From: Saccharomonospora viridis DSM 43017
Lineage (GTDB): Bacteria > Actinomycetota > Actinomycetes > Mycobacteriales > Pseudonocardiaceae
Assembly: GCF_000023865.1 (NCBI RefSeq)
Contig: NC_013159.1
Span: 1-64,000, forward strand
DNA: 64,000 nt
Reading direction: 5' to 3'
Part shown: one piece after another, positions 38,899 to 48,345 of the stretch
Layout of the letters: each line of letters starts with the position of its first letter
Numbering within the stretch: position 1 is the stretch's first letter
Made by a program: the position numbers and the translations under genes
The notes under the pieces: model-generated
What the model was told of the DNA's origin: nothing
Databases searched by the model: none
What the model saw: only the letters and a program-made list of their open reading frames with translations

Positions 38899-40119
38899 TC
38901 AGCCCTGGGTGCGGAACACCAACGAAGAGTGGCCGACCCTGATGACGTCGCCGTCGGCGAGCTGCCAGGTCTGCACCGGGGTGCCGTTCACCGTGGTGCC
39001 GTTGGTGGAACCGATGTCCGCCAACGTCGCGCTCTGGCCGTCCCAGGTGATCTCGAGGTGACGACGAGAGACACCGGTGTCGGGAAGCCGGAAGTCGGCA
39101 TCCTGGCCTCGGCCGATCACGTTGCCGCCCTGCTTGAGCGAGTAGGTCCGGTTCGAACCGTCGTCGAGCTGCAGGATGGCTGTGAGCTGACGGTTCCCGG
39201 CCGGAGGCATGCCGCCACCCGGGTAGCCGCCCTGCTGCTGAGCGTACGGGTCGCCACCACCGGGAGGGGGCGGCGGAGTCTGGGCGGGGTAACCACCGGG
39301 AGGGCTCGGCGGAGCCGCATAACCCTGGTCATAGCCGGGCTGGCCGTAGCCCTGGTCATAGCCACCGGGCTGCCCGTAACCCTGGTCGTAACCAGGCTGC
39401 CCATAGCCCTGGTCATAGCCACCGGGCTGCCCGTAACCCTGGTCGTAACCAGGCTGCCCATAGCCCTGGTCATAGCCACCGGGCTGCCCGTAACCCTGGT
39501 CGTAACCAGGCTGCCCATAGCCCTGGTCATAGCCACCGGGCTGGCCGTAGCCCTGGTCATAGCCGCCGGGCTGGCCGTAGCCCTGGTCGTAACCGGGCTG
39601 TCCCTGTCCGTAGCCGTACTGGCCCTGCTGGCCGTACGGGTCACCCTGGTCGTATTGGCCGTAGCCGCCGGGCTGGCTCATTGGTCGGTCTCCTGCGTCG
39701 CTCTTTGATGCCGACCGTGCGAAAGTCCCGGCGTCGCTTGCCTTGACGTCCGGGTCGACGGTCGAGCGGGTTTTGAACTTTCCAGTATGCAGCGCCTCGT
39801 CGCGCTCTAGCGAAACTACGACGTCACCATAGGTGTCCCAACCGTGCTCAGCGAGATGCTCCGAGACTGCTTCGGCGAGCATGCGGGTAACCCGCGGCCC
39901 GTCCGCCGCCATCCGGTCATAATCCTCGGCTCCCAGCGACACAATGTAGTGGTTGGGTGCGAGCTTGCGCCCGCCTGCGAGGTCCCGGACGTTGTCCTCA
40001 CACTCTCGCTCCAGTTCCAACGCCACTTCTTGCGTGACGACGTTGCCACCGAATATTCGTGCGAAGGCACTACCCACGAGGTTTTCGAGGCGCCGATCGA
40101 AGCGTTGTACGCGTCCCAT
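38899..40119 (-). CDS. fhaA: FHA-domain protein FhaA with Gly-Tyr-Gln repeats
   Basis: 406 aa from the ATG at 40119, which follows AAGGAGG. The N-terminal DUF3662 domain ([20 protein letters not shown] to about residue 130) matches FhaA, which binds the lipid II flippase MurJ in mycobacteria. The centre (about residues 160-290) is a low-complexity tract with about ten [10 protein letters not shown]-type units. The C-terminal FHA domain has [20 protein letters not shown] and [12 protein letters not shown]. It probably heads the leftward block that ends with pknB. Confidence 0.95.
   Translation of the reverse strand: MGRVQRFDRRLENLVGSAFARIFGGNVVTQEVALELERECEDNVRDLAGGRKLAPNHYIVSLGAEDYDRMAADGPRVTRMLAEAVSEHLAEHGWDTYGDVVVSLERDEALHTGKFKTRSTVDPDVKASDAGTFARSASKSDAGDRPMSQPGGYGQYDQGDPYGQQGQYGYGQGQPGYDQGYGQPGGYDQGYGQPGGYDQGYGQPGYDQGYGQPGGYDQGYGQPGYDQGYGQPGGYDQGYGQPGYDQGYGQPGGYDQGYGQPGYDQGYAAPPSPPGGYPAQTPPPPPGGGDPYAQQQGGYPGGGMPPAGNRQLTAILQLDDGSNRTYSLKQGGNVIGRGQDADFRLPDTGVSRRHLEITWDGQSATLADIGSTNGTTVNGTPVQTWQLADGDVIRVGHSSLVFRTQG
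39319..39600. repeat. Tandem repeats inside fhaA (57-bp period)
   Basis: Near-identical 57-bp copies start at 39367, 39424 and 39481, with more diverged 27- or 30-bp half-units on both sides. They encode the alternating GYDQGYGQP and [10 protein letters not shown] units. The near identity of the DNA copies suggests recent expansion. They have no unrelated spacers and are not a CRISPR array. Confidence 0.9.
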
Positions 40120-40245
40120 CGGGAGCACCTCCTTCCATGTGTGCCTTCGAGAGCGATCGTATCGGGTTTTGGCGGTGTAACACGGGCCCCCGGGAAACCC
40201 GTTCGGCCGTGCTTGCTATAGTGTTGTCACTGTCAAAAGTTGCTC

Positions 40246-40328
40246 GGGCGAGTGGCGGAATGGCAGACGCGCACGGTTCAGGTCCGTGTGTCCGTGAGGA
40301 CGTGAGGGTTCAACTCCCTCCTCGCCCA
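40246..40328 (+). tRNA. tRNA-Leu (CAG anticodon)
   Basis: Acceptor GGGCGAG pairs with CTCGCCC. The anticodon arm is CACGG-TTCAGGT-CCGTG with anticodon CAG. A long variable arm (TGTCCGTGAGGACGT) is typical of class II tRNAs, and the T arm is GAGGG-TTCAACT-CCCTC. CCA is not encoded. TATAGT at about 40217 may be the -10 of its promoter. Confidence 0.96.
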
Positions 40329-40338
40329 CTTTACGACG

Positions 40339-40375
40339 AACCGCCACCGGGGATGTTTCCCGGTGGCGGTTTTTT
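40339..40375 (+). terminator. Rho-independent terminator after tRNA-Leu
   Basis: A 13-bp stem, AACCGCCACCGGG against CCCGGTGGCGGTT, with a 7-nt loop and a run of T (TTTTTT). A textbook terminator. Confidence 0.92.
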
Positions 40376-41750
40376 CGTGTGTGCGCCCAAACTCCCCTGT
40401 TCAAAGCCTTCAAGGACCCTCAGGGGCGGAAGAGGTGGCGGCCGCGGGTCGACCTGTGGTTCCCGGGAGGAGGTCCGGTACGGCCTCGATGCCTTCTTCA
40501 GCTCCGCGACCAGGAAGGAAGGTGCGGAAGGGGCTGTCCCGGCTCGCTGACGCCGCGAGGGGTGGCGAGCAGAACCCGGGATGTGCCGAGGGGGGTATCG
40601 GACGTACTCGGCCCGAGGTCACTGTCGATGTCGGGTCGCCGTGGTTCGAACCCGCTCCCGCCGTGGTCCGGTTCCTCGGGCTGATCCCCCTCGTCGACGA
40701 CCCCGAGCCCGCGGGCGGATGAGCTCACCCGCATCGCCGTCAGCGCTGTCAGTGCCGTCATTGTCGCCGTTGTCGTCATTGCCCGAATCATCGAGGGCGC
40801 GAACGAATTCGGGCGCGAGTCGAGAATTGTGGCGGACGACACGTTCACGGTGTTGTCGGATCGGTGCCCGTGTTCGCCCGGAAACGGCGCTTTTGTCGCC
40901 TTTGTTGCCTTTGCCGTCTTCGGTGTTCGCGGCGCCTCCGCAGCCTTCGGGAGCCTTGCCGTCCTCGGCGCGTCACGGTGCTGTGGTTCTGTGGCCGACG
41001 GTCCTGTGGTCGGTCGGGTCGGCTCGTCGGTGTCGGCGGGGACCGCGGAGGGTGAGTGTGGGCTTGCTCCGGGAAGCCCGTGGGGGCCGTGCCCGTGGTT
41101 CGTCGTGATGTCGACCCTGAAGTCGGATGCGCGGATGAAGTCGGATGCGCGGGAGTTCTTCTCGGCGTCGAGAAGGGTGGGATCGTGAAGGGTGGCGAGG
41201 TGGATGTCGAGAAGAGCGCGGTGCGGAACGCGCACTCTCCACTCGTGCGTCGCGGAGGTCTTCACCATTTCCGCCACCTTTTCACCGCCGTTCACGACTT
41301 CCACCGTCCTGCATTGCCGGCCGAGTGCCCGCCCGGGCATTCGGCGATGCATAAGCGTTATCCACGTTCGGCGAACTTCGCTTTCGAATTACCTGACGTC
41401 CAACGGGGCCATGTGGTTGCGTGTGCGGTGGGACACATCTGCCATCGCTCGATCCTTACCGGTGGGAAACCATGCCGGACCAGTGTGGACAGGCGATGGG
41501 TAACGATAAGGAATCATGTCGACCCGTGTGGTGTAACGGGATTGAGCAACTCAGCGATTTGCTGAGAGGTCTGAACCGTCGATGGGTCTGAACCGGCTGT
41601 TGCGCTCGTTGAATCGATGACCGCGTTCTTCGTCCGGTTCGTGCAGTGGCCTCACCGGGAATTGACGCCATGTGTATGCTCCGCATCGCTGGGTGTCTGA
41701 ATCCTCACCTGTCGGGGTTTTCCCTTCCGCACTGTGCTCTTAGGAGACTC
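40376..41750. other. 1.37-kb stretch without a convincing gene
   Basis: Several long frames are open on both strands because of high GC, the longest being a 284-codon leftward frame (40498-41352). None has a ribosome site together with recognisable or normal composition; the leftward frame reads Thr/Ala/Lys/Pro low complexity. The DNA holds short repetitive GTC/GCC-rich runs (about 40735-40790 and 40890-40925) and a tandem GAAGTCGGATGCGCGG pair at 41120-41153. A TTATCCACG nonamer lies near 41358. It may be a decayed gene or an RNA locus. The right end must contain the promoter of the LAQTG gene. Confidence 0.4.
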
Positions 41751-42932
41751 ATGAACAGCAGAAAAACGTTCGCCAGAGTTGGCGCGCTCGTCGCCGGAAC
41801 CGCTGCCGCGCTTTCCCTCGGATCGACTCCTGTTTCAGCGGACAGCGCGAAGGCTCGTATCGACGGATCAACGAACGGCTACGTCGTCAATCTCGATTCC
41901 GAGAGTCAGACCACCACGCTGTTCAACCTGAGTCTCGAGGGTGGCAACTCGCTGCGTGCGTACTGCGTGGAGATCAGTGTCCGGGTCGACCCGTCCCGGC
42001 CGCTGTACGAGAGCCCGTGGGACGAATTCCCGAACCCGGACTCGCCGTTCCACGGCAACCGTGACCACATCAACTGGGTGCTGCACCACGGCTACCCCGC
42101 ACAGAGTCTCTCCGATTTGGAGCAGACCCTGACCGAACAGGGTGTTGAGCTCCACAATGGACTGAGCCAGCGGGAGGCCATCACTGCCACCCAGGCGGCC
42201 GTGTGGCACTACAGCGACGGCAAGAACATCGACCGACAGGACCCGGTGCGTGCCGGCCAGGACGTGGACGCCGATGTGCTCGCGCTCTACGACTACCTCA
42301 CCGGTGAGTCCAATGTGGGCATGGCGGAGCCGAACGCCGCCCTGGAGCTCGACCCCAACTCGGCCACGGGGGTCGCGGGTGAGCGGATCGGACCGTTCAC
42401 CGTGAGCACCACCGGCGAGATCACCGAGCTCATCAGTGAGCTCCCCGAAGGGGTCACCGTCACCGACGCCGAAGGCAACGAGTTGACCGCCGAGGACATC
42501 GGCGACGGCACCGAGCTCTACATCGACGTGCCCGCCGAAGCCGCGGAGGGTGCGGGTGAGTTCTCGCTGACCGCGACCGCCCACCTGGCCATCGGCAGGC
42601 TGTTCGTCGCCGAGGACTACGACCGCAAGCCGGCCCAGTCGCTGATCGTGGCCTCGTCCGACGACACCACCATGAAGGCCAAGGCCAGTGCGGAGTGGAA
42701 GGCCGCGCCGAAGACCACGCCGCCGGAGGAGACCACCGAGGTCCCCACTCCGACGCCGACTTCGCAGCAGCCCCCGGTGGAGACCCCGCAGCCGTCGGAG
42801 ACCCCGCAGACCGAGACGGAGGACCTCGCCCAGACCGGTGTCTCGGCCATGACACCGCTGTTGATCGGTCTCGGCCTGGTGGCCGCCGGTACGGCGGCGA
42901 TCCTGCTGCAGCGCCGTAGGAAGAACGCCTAG
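41751..42932 (+). CDS. Cell-wall-anchored thioester-domain surface protein (LAQTG signal)
   Basis: 393 aa from the ATG at 41751 after TAGGAG. A signal peptide (FARVGALVAGTAAALSLG, cleavage near residue 30) precedes a TQXA/thioester domain. Cys72 (AYCVEI) and Gln148 (TATQAAVWHY) are placed to form an internal thioester that covalently grips host or surface amines. A beta-rich domain and a Thr/Pro/Glu-rich wall-spanning stalk follow. The C-terminal sorting signal is LAQTG (359-363), a hydrophobic helix and RRRKNA. LAxTG is the class E sortase motif, matching the sortase at 25627. A terminator follows directly. Confidence 0.92.
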   Translation: MNSRKTFARVGALVAGTAAALSLGSTPVSADSAKARIDGSTNGYVVNLDSESQTTTLFNLSLEGGNSLRAYCVEISVRVDPSRPLYESPWDEFPNPDSPFHGNRDHINWVLHHGYPAQSLSDLEQTLTEQGVELHNGLSQREAITATQAAVWHYSDGKNIDRQDPVRAGQDVDADVLALYDYLTGESNVGMAEPNAALELDPNSATGVAGERIGPFTVSTTGEITELISELPEGVTVTDAEGNELTAEDIGDGTELYIDVPAEAAEGAGEFSLTATAHLAIGRLFVAEDYDRKPAQSLIVASSDDTTMKAKASAEWKAAPKTTPPEETTEVPTPTPTSQQPPVETPQPSETPQTETEDLAQTGVSAMTPLLIGLGLVAAGTAAILLQRRRKNA

Positions 42933-42961
42933 ACCGACAGCCCAGCGGTCCTGACTCGATG

Positions 42962-43003
42962 AAGGCCGCCTTCACCGTCACATGACGTGGTGAAGGCGGC
43001 CTT
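42962..43003 (+). terminator. Terminator after the LAQTG surface-protein gene
   Basis: A perfect 15-bp stem, AAGGCCGCCTTCACC against GGTGAAGGCGGCCTT, with a 12-nt loop followed by TTC. It lies 30 bp past the stop. Confidence 0.85.
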
Positions 43004-43135
43004 TTCGCACTCGTCGAGTTCGTGGGCGTCCGGACCGGGCCGTGCGATATTCAACGACCTGACGTCGGCCGAGAACGTCGACCTCGCTAGTGTTCAAGTC
43101 GTTGTCTTCACCGCGCGAACACGGTCGGGGGGCCG

Positions 43136-45901
43136 ATGGAGTTCCGCATCCTGGGCCCGTTACAGGTCGTGGATGGCGACCGGGAGGTCGTTGTGCCCGC
43201 GGGCAGGCTTCGCGTGTTGTTGGCGGCTCTGGTGTGCAATGCCAACCGCGTGGTGTCCGTTTCGGAATTGATCTCATACCTGTGGGACGACCCGAGCGCG
43301 AGCGCACGGAACACCGTGCGTTCCTACGTGCGCAGGTTGCGGGCCCGCCTTCGGGAAATCGATTCCCAGCGCGTGTTCATCCGACAACGGACACCCGGCT
43401 ACGTTCTCGACGTCGACGACACTGAGGTGGATCTGCTGCGATTCCGGTCGATCGTGTCGGAGGCGTACGGAACCGCTGATCCCCGGAAAGCCGCGGAACT
43501 GTTTCGGTCGGCATTGAAGCTGTGGCGGGGAAAGCCGCTGGCCGACATCGAGTCGGAAGCGCTCCGGCGTGACGTCGCCGCACCGTTGAGCGAGGAACAC
43601 ACCAGGACGGTCGAGGCGAGGATCGACCGGGAACTGGCGTCCGGGGCGCACACCGAGTTGGTGAGTGAGCTCACCGCGTTGGTCGAGCGGCATCCGCTCC
43701 GGGAGCGGTTCTGGGGGCAGCTGATGTCGGCCCTGGCACACGGTGGTCGTCAAGCCGATGCGCTCGCGGCTTACCAGCGGTTGCGCACGACGCTGGCGGA
43801 GGAGCTGGGCATCGAGCCCGGTCCGGAGCTCAGACGCATCCACGAGATGGTTCTGAACGGAAAGATCCCCGATCCGCGACGGGACCACGAGGAGGACGGT
43901 GCCCCACCCGGGCCGGTCGGCGGTGGGACCCTCGGGGGGATTCCCGCCGCGCCGCCGTCGCCGCGGCAACTCATCGCCGACACCACGTCGTTCGTCGGAC
44001 GGGAACGACTGATCGACGACCTGACCCGGTGGTTGGCGAATCCGTCGGCTCGACGACTGCTCGTCGTGAGCGGACAGCCGGGCGTGGGTAAGACGGCTCT
44101 CGCCGTGCGGCTTGCGCACCGCGTCGCCGAACACTTCCCCGACGGGCAGTTGTTCGTCGACCTGCACGGTTTCTCCTCCACCCCGGCGATCGCCCCCGCC
44201 GATGTGCTGCTCCGATTCCTTCGTGCGCTGGGGCATCCGGCGGAGCTGATCCCCGAGGACCTGGACGAACGCACGGCCCTGTTGCGGTCCGTGCTCGCCG
44301 AAAGGCGGGTGTTGCTCGTCCTGGACAACGCCGCGACCGCCGACCAGGTTCGGCCGTTGTTGCCGGGCACGACCGAGTGCGCGGTGATCGTCACCAGTCG
44401 GAACGTCCTGTCGGGTCTTGTCGCCGTGGACGGGGCCCGTGGGGTGCGCGTGGGAGCACTGACCACGGACGAGTCGACCTCACTGCTGTCCACCCTCCTG
44501 GAGGGGCGTGGTGACGTACGTGACGAGGACCTGCGGCGATTGGCCGACGCGTGCGGTGGCATCCCCCTGGCGTTGCGGATCGCGGCCGCACACCTCGTGA
44601 CCCGGAACGAGGTGACGGTGTCCGATCTCCTCGAGGACCTGTCCCGGTACCGCCTGGACGTGCTCACGGTCCCGCACGACGGCCACGCCTGCGTGCGCAC
44701 GGCGATCGACGTGTCCTACGCGGCGTTGTCCGAGCCGGTCGCCCGGTTGCTGTTGTCGCTCAGCCTGCTGCCCACACCCGAGTTCTCCGTTCCGGTCGCG
44801 GCGGCGGTGGGGGACTGCGATCTCCCCGAGGCGATGCGGCTCGTGGCGGCGTTGGCGGAGGCCAATCTGGTCGAGGAGAGGGGCGCGGGTCGTCACCGGC
44901 TCCACGACCTGGTGTGGGTCTACCTCGCCCACCGGGCCGGACAGGAGCTGTCGGCGGAGGAGCGGTTCGCCGCGGCCCGGCGGATGGCGGACTTCTACCT
45001 GCACACCGTCATCAGCGCGGGATGGTTCGTCCGGAGGGAACCGTTGCCGATCGAGTTACCGACCCGGCCGGACACGATACGGACGGTCCCGTTCGACAAC
45101 CTCCAGCAGGCGGTGGCCTGGTACGAGGCCGAGCGAGCGAACCTCGTCGCCGTGATCCGGGAGTGCGAACGACGGGGCTGGCACCGGCACGCCTACGTGC
45201 TGCCCATCGTCCTGTGCTCCTTCTACCTGTTGCGCAAGCATTGGTCTGATTGGGAGGAGACCCACACGGTGGCGTTGCGGGCGGCGCGCCGCGGCAACGA
45301 CCGTCGGGCCGAATCGGCGGTGCTGCACCGACTGGGCGCGTTGTTCGACAACCAGGGACGGTCCCGGAAGGCGTTGGACACGTACCGGGCCGCTATCGAC
45401 ATCGCCAGGGAATTGGACGATCCACGGTTGGAGGCGGCGGCGTTGACGGGTGCCGGGGCGGCTTACTTCTCCGTCGGCCGGTTCTTCGACGCCCACAGCT
45501 GCTATCAGCGTGCCGTGGAACTGCACCTCAAGGCGGGGAACCCGTACGGGCAGGTGGGCCCGCTTGTCAACGTCACGAGACTGCACGTGGCTCGTCGGGA
45601 CTTCGCCGCGGCCTTCGCGAGTGCTCGGGAAGCGATCAAGACGGCCATGGCGTACGGCTCGGTGAACCATCCCGGCATCGCCTGGTTGAACCTCGGCGAG
45701 GCCTACCTCGAGGCCGGCTATGTGGACGAGGCCGTCGAGGCGATCGAACAAGCCGGCCGCGTGGCCACGATGAGCAGTGATCGCGACACCAAGGCTCGGA
45801 GTCTGAACCTCCTCGCCGCGGCCGAGGAGCGGCGGGGAGACATGCTCGCCGCGCGCCGGTTCCGGCAGCGGGCGACGTTGTACGCTGCGGAGATCGGTTG
45901 A
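43136..45901 (+). CDS. SARP-family transcriptional regulator with NB-ARC and TPR domains (AfsR-like)
   Basis: 921 aa. An OmpR-like DNA-binding domain (MEFRILGPLQVVDGDREV, residues 1-95) is followed by a bacterial transcriptional activation domain to about 250, containing LRRIHEMVLNG. An NB-ARC ATPase follows with Walker A SGQPGVGKTALA near residue 312. C-terminal TPR repeats lie at about 690-915. This is the AfsR/DnrI/RedD architecture that activates secondary metabolism or morphogenesis. No biosynthetic cluster is visible next to it. It starts 133 bp after the terminator of the surface-protein gene. Confidence 0.93.
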   Translation: MEFRILGPLQVVDGDREVVVPAGRLRVLLAALVCNANRVVSVSELISYLWDDPSASARNTVRSYVRRLRARLREIDSQRVFIRQRTPGYVLDVDDTEVDLLRFRSIVSEAYGTADPRKAAELFRSALKLWRGKPLADIESEALRRDVAAPLSEEHTRTVEARIDRELASGAHTELVSELTALVERHPLRERFWGQLMSALAHGGRQADALAAYQRLRTTLAEELGIEPGPELRRIHEMVLNGKIPDPRRDHEEDGAPPGPVGGGTLGGIPAAPPSPRQLIADTTSFVGRERLIDDLTRWLANPSARRLLVVSGQPGVGKTALAVRLAHRVAEHFPDGQLFVDLHGFSSTPAIAPADVLLRFLRALGHPAELIPEDLDERTALLRSVLAERRVLLVLDNAATADQVRPLLPGTTECAVIVTSRNVLSGLVAVDGARGVRVGALTTDESTSLLSTLLEGRGDVRDEDLRRLADACGGIPLALRIAAAHLVTRNEVTVSDLLEDLSRYRLDVLTVPHDGHACVRTAIDVSYAALSEPVARLLLSLSLLPTPEFSVPVAAAVGDCDLPEAMRLVAALAEANLVEERGAGRHRLHDLVWVYLAHRAGQELSAEERFAAARRMADFYLHTVISAGWFVRREPLPIELPTRPDTIRTVPFDNLQQAVAWYEAERANLVAVIRECERRGWHRHAYVLPIVLCSFYLLRKHWSDWEETHTVALRAARRGNDRRAESAVLHRLGALFDNQGRSRKALDTYRAAIDIARELDDPRLEAAALTGAGAAYFSVGRFFDAHSCYQRAVELHLKAGNPYGQVGPLVNVTRLHVARRDFAAAFASAREAIKTAMAYGSVNHPGIAWLNLGEAYLEAGYVDEAVEAIEQAGRVATMSSDRDTKARSLNLLAAAEERRGDMLAARRFRQRATLYAAEIG

Positions 45902-46115
45902 CGACGCGGATTCGGTCGGGCTGACACGCGACTGTCACGTTTTTGTCCGCCCCGTACGGCAGGATGGCCGTCAGCACGCCGTGGCGTGTGCCCCGGGTCT
46001 TGTGAAGGGGAGGTTCGTAGGACCCGCCACAGGGGCTGAAGGGGGCGCAGCCACCGGTACGTCGTACTCCCGTGTTCGGTCGAACGGCGTACCGGTGGTT
46101 TCGCGACGGGCCGGA
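45902..46115. other. Intergenic, nothing recognised
   Basis: 214 bp between convergent genes. No clear hairpin with a T-tract was found; short GGTGG/CCACC-type complementarities only. Confidence 0.4.
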
Positions 46116-47111
46116 TCAGCCGCCGGCCAGCTCGGCCAGCGCGGTGTACGAGTCGAGCATGTCTGCCCGGTCGTAGGTGCTCATCGTGATCAGCAATTCG
46201 TCGGCCGCCGTACGTTCCACGAGCGCGACCAGTTCGTCGTGCACCGATGCGGGGGTGCCGTGGATCTGGTTCCGCAGCACGTCGGCGAGCAGGGCCGCCT
46301 CGCGTTCGGTCGGTGTGGGGATGTCGGCGGGCGGCAGCAACGGTGGGAACACGCCGCGAGTGCGGGAGTGCACCAGTGACCACGCCTCCGGCAGCAGCAA
46401 CTCCCGAGCCCGCCGGGGCGTGTCGGCGACCGCCACGGCCGTCGCGACGATCACGTACGGTCGCGGCCACAGCGAGGACGGTCGGAACGTGGCGCGATAG
46501 CGGGCGATGTGTTCGCTCATCTTGTCGACTCCCGACACCGGGGCGATGACGAGTGCCAGGCCCGTGTCGGCGGCGACGTCCGCCCCGGAGCCCGTGGCGA
46601 GGACGAACGCCGGGACGCGCAGTCCCTCGGCCGGGATACCGCGCACTCCGCGATGGACCGGGGAACCGGCGAAGTAGCCGAGGAGCTCCCGGATCTGCTC
46701 GTCGAAGTGGGAGGCGTGTTCCTTGCCTCTACCGAGGGCCGCCCTGACCCCGCCGGTGAAGCCCACCGAACGGCCCAACCCCATGTCGATACGGCCGGGG
46801 TGGAGTGCTTCCAGCGTGCCGAATTGCTCGGCGACCACGAGCGGTTGGTGATTCGGCAGCATGACCCCACCGGTGCCGACACGGATGCAGGATGTGTTCG
46901 CGGCGACCGCCGCGGCCAGCACCGTGGGGGCGGAGCCCGCCACACCGGGGACGCTGTGGTGCTCCGCGACCCAGAACCGGTGGTAACCCAGCGCCTCCAT
47001 CCGACGGGCGAATCGCACGGTGTCGCGTACGGCGTCCGCCGGTGCCTGTCCCCGCCGGATGCTCGACCGGTCCAGGACCGACAGCGGCACGGACAGGCTT
47101 CGGGTGCTCAT
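46116..47111 (-). CDS. LLM class flavin-dependent oxidoreductase
   Basis: 331 aa, bacterial luciferase-like fold. Family motifs include RFWVAEHHSVPGVAGSAPT near residue 45, VGTGGVMLPNHQPLVVAEQFG near 80 and HPGRIDMGLGRSVGF near 105. It uses FMNH2 or F420; the LLM subtype with EHH-x-(V/M)-PG is usually FMN-linked. The substrate is unknown. The gene follows the CitE-like gene after 38 bp on the same strand and may be cotranscribed. Confidence 0.88.
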   Translation of the reverse strand: MSTRSLSVPLSVLDRSSIRRGQAPADAVRDTVRFARRMEALGYHRFWVAEHHSVPGVAGSAPTVLAAAVAANTSCIRVGTGGVMLPNHQPLVVAEQFGTLEALHPGRIDMGLGRSVGFTGGVRAALGRGKEHASHFDEQIRELLGYFAGSPVHRGVRGIPAEGLRVPAFVLATGSGADVAADTGLALVIAPVSGVDKMSEHIARYRATFRPSSLWPRPYVIVATAVAVADTPRRARELLLPEAWSLVHSRTRGVFPPLLPPADIPTPTEREAALLADVLRNQIHGTPASVHDELVALVERTAADELLITMSTYDRADMLDSYTALAELAGG

Positions 47112-47149
47112 GCCAGGTGCAACGCGTGGTGGCCCGGGGCATTCCGCCG

Positions 47150-48010
47150 CTAGTGCAGCCGTTCGATGGCCTCAGCCAGTCCGAGGACGCGGCGAGCCTG
47201 TTCCACGTGGAGGTTCTCCACCATGCGGCCGTCCACGGTGACCACACCCCGGCCTTCGGCCATCGCCTGTTCGAAGGCGTCGATGACCCGTCGGGCGTGG
47301 TCGATCTCGGCCTCGGACGGCGCGAACACGCGGTTGCACGGTTCGAGCTGGTTCGGGTGGATCACCGTCTTGCCGTCGAAGCCGAACTGCCGGGCCTGCA
47401 CGCATTCGGTCTCGAAGCCTTCGGCGTCGCGCACGTCGTTGTAGACGCCGTCGAGGATCGACTTACCGGCCGCGCGGGCGGCCAGCAGACACAGGGACAG
47501 GCTCGTCAGCAGCGGCGCCCGACCCGGGACGAACTCCGCGTGCAACTCCTTGGCGAGGTCGTTGGTACCCAGCACGAGCACGGTGAGCCGCGTGGAGGCG
47601 TTGGCGATCTCCTCCGCGCGCAACACGGCCGCCGGGGTCTCGATCATGGCCCAGATGGCCGTGTGTTGCGGCGCGCCCGCCGCGGTGAGGGCGTCCTCCA
47701 CGGCGTGCACGTCGGTGGCCGAGGACACTTTCGGTATCACGACCGCGTGCGGTCCCGCCTGTGCCACGGCGCGTAGGTCGTCGTCGTGCCATTCGGTGCC
47801 GATGCCGTTGACGCGGACGGCGACCTCTCGTTCGCCGTAGGCCCCCGAGGAGACGGCTGCGCACACCCGTTGCCGAGCCGTCACTTTCGCGTCGGGTGCG
47901 ACGGCGTCCTCCAGGTCGAGCACCAGTGCGTCGGCGGGCAGTCCCTTCGCCTTCTCCAGGGCACGTTCGTTCGCACCGGGCAGGTAGAGGACGGAGCGGC
48001 GTGGTCGCAC
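47150..48010 (-). CDS. CitE-like lyase (HpcH/HpaI aldolase family)
   Basis: 286 aa from a GTG with AAGGAGG at ideal spacing; an ATG 7 codons upstream lies before that ribosome site and was rejected. Family marks are RRSVLYLPGANERALEKA, the Mg-binding DLEDAVAPDAK, PKVSSATDV, WAMIETPAAV and the C-terminal GKTVIHPNQLEPCN. Members cleave citryl-, citramalyl-, malyl- or methylmalyl-CoA esters. The exact substrate cannot be told. No CitF/CitD genes are near, so it is not part of a citrate lyase complex. Confidence 0.9.
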   Translation of the reverse strand: MRPRRSVLYLPGANERALEKAKGLPADALVLDLEDAVAPDAKVTARQRVCAAVSSGAYGEREVAVRVNGIGTEWHDDDLRAVAQAGPHAVVIPKVSSATDVHAVEDALTAAGAPQHTAIWAMIETPAAVLRAEEIANASTRLTVLVLGTNDLAKELHAEFVPGRAPLLTSLSLCLLAARAAGKSILDGVYNDVRDAEGFETECVQARQFGFDGKTVIHPNQLEPCNRVFAPSEAEIDHARRVIDAFEQAMAEGRGVVTVDGRMVENLHVEQARRVLGLAEAIERLH

Positions 48011-48345
48011 GCAAGCCTCCTTAGCAGGCATGTGGTCGTTTTTCGGGCTGCCGTCGCCGACACCGTAGTGGGTACGCGGGCAGTGGCGCTGCGGCGCCGG
48101 TCACCGGTAGCGAAACTCAACCGCGGGGATGACCGCTCAGCCCCCCGTCACCCATACGGCCGCACCGTCCGACCGAAGTCGCCGAACCGTCCACCGACCG
48201 ATCACCGACCGTTCGGCGCCGCCGATCGCAGGCGTGCTCCCGGGACGCAGACGTCGCTCTTTCACGCTGGTACTCAGGTCACGTGCCGTTTTTCGCAGGG
48301 CACCCCATCGGCAGGCGAGAAGGACTCAATAGGGAGGCGGACTTC
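48011..48345. other. Divergent intergenic region
   Basis: 335 bp between the leftward CitE-like gene and a rightward hypothetical gene; it should hold both promoters. No palindrome or promoter pair stood out. Confidence 0.4.

Noticed and set aside
39319-39600. Possible CRISPR array
   Set aside because: Repeats are in frame, contiguous and translate to [10 protein letters not shown] units of FhaA; there are no unrelated spacers and no cas genes.
40216-40413. 65-codon leftward frame across tRNA-Leu
   Set aside because: It reads the complement of the tRNA and its terminator; such VEPSRPHGHT-type peptides are a well-known annotation artefact.
41220-41290. tRNA-like D-arm sequence on the minus strand
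   Set aside because: GTGGCGGAAATGG resembles the tRNA-Leu D arm, but there is no pairing acceptor stem, anticodon stem or T loop.
40498-41352. 284-codon leftward frame as a gene
   Set aside because: Low-complexity Thr/Ala/Lys/Pro sequence, no ribosome site and no recognisable domain; left as part of a gene-poor region.
47196-47212. Second parS-like sequence, TGTTCCACGTGGAGGT
   Set aside because: It lies inside the CitE-like coding region and its right half diverges; codon constraint explains it.
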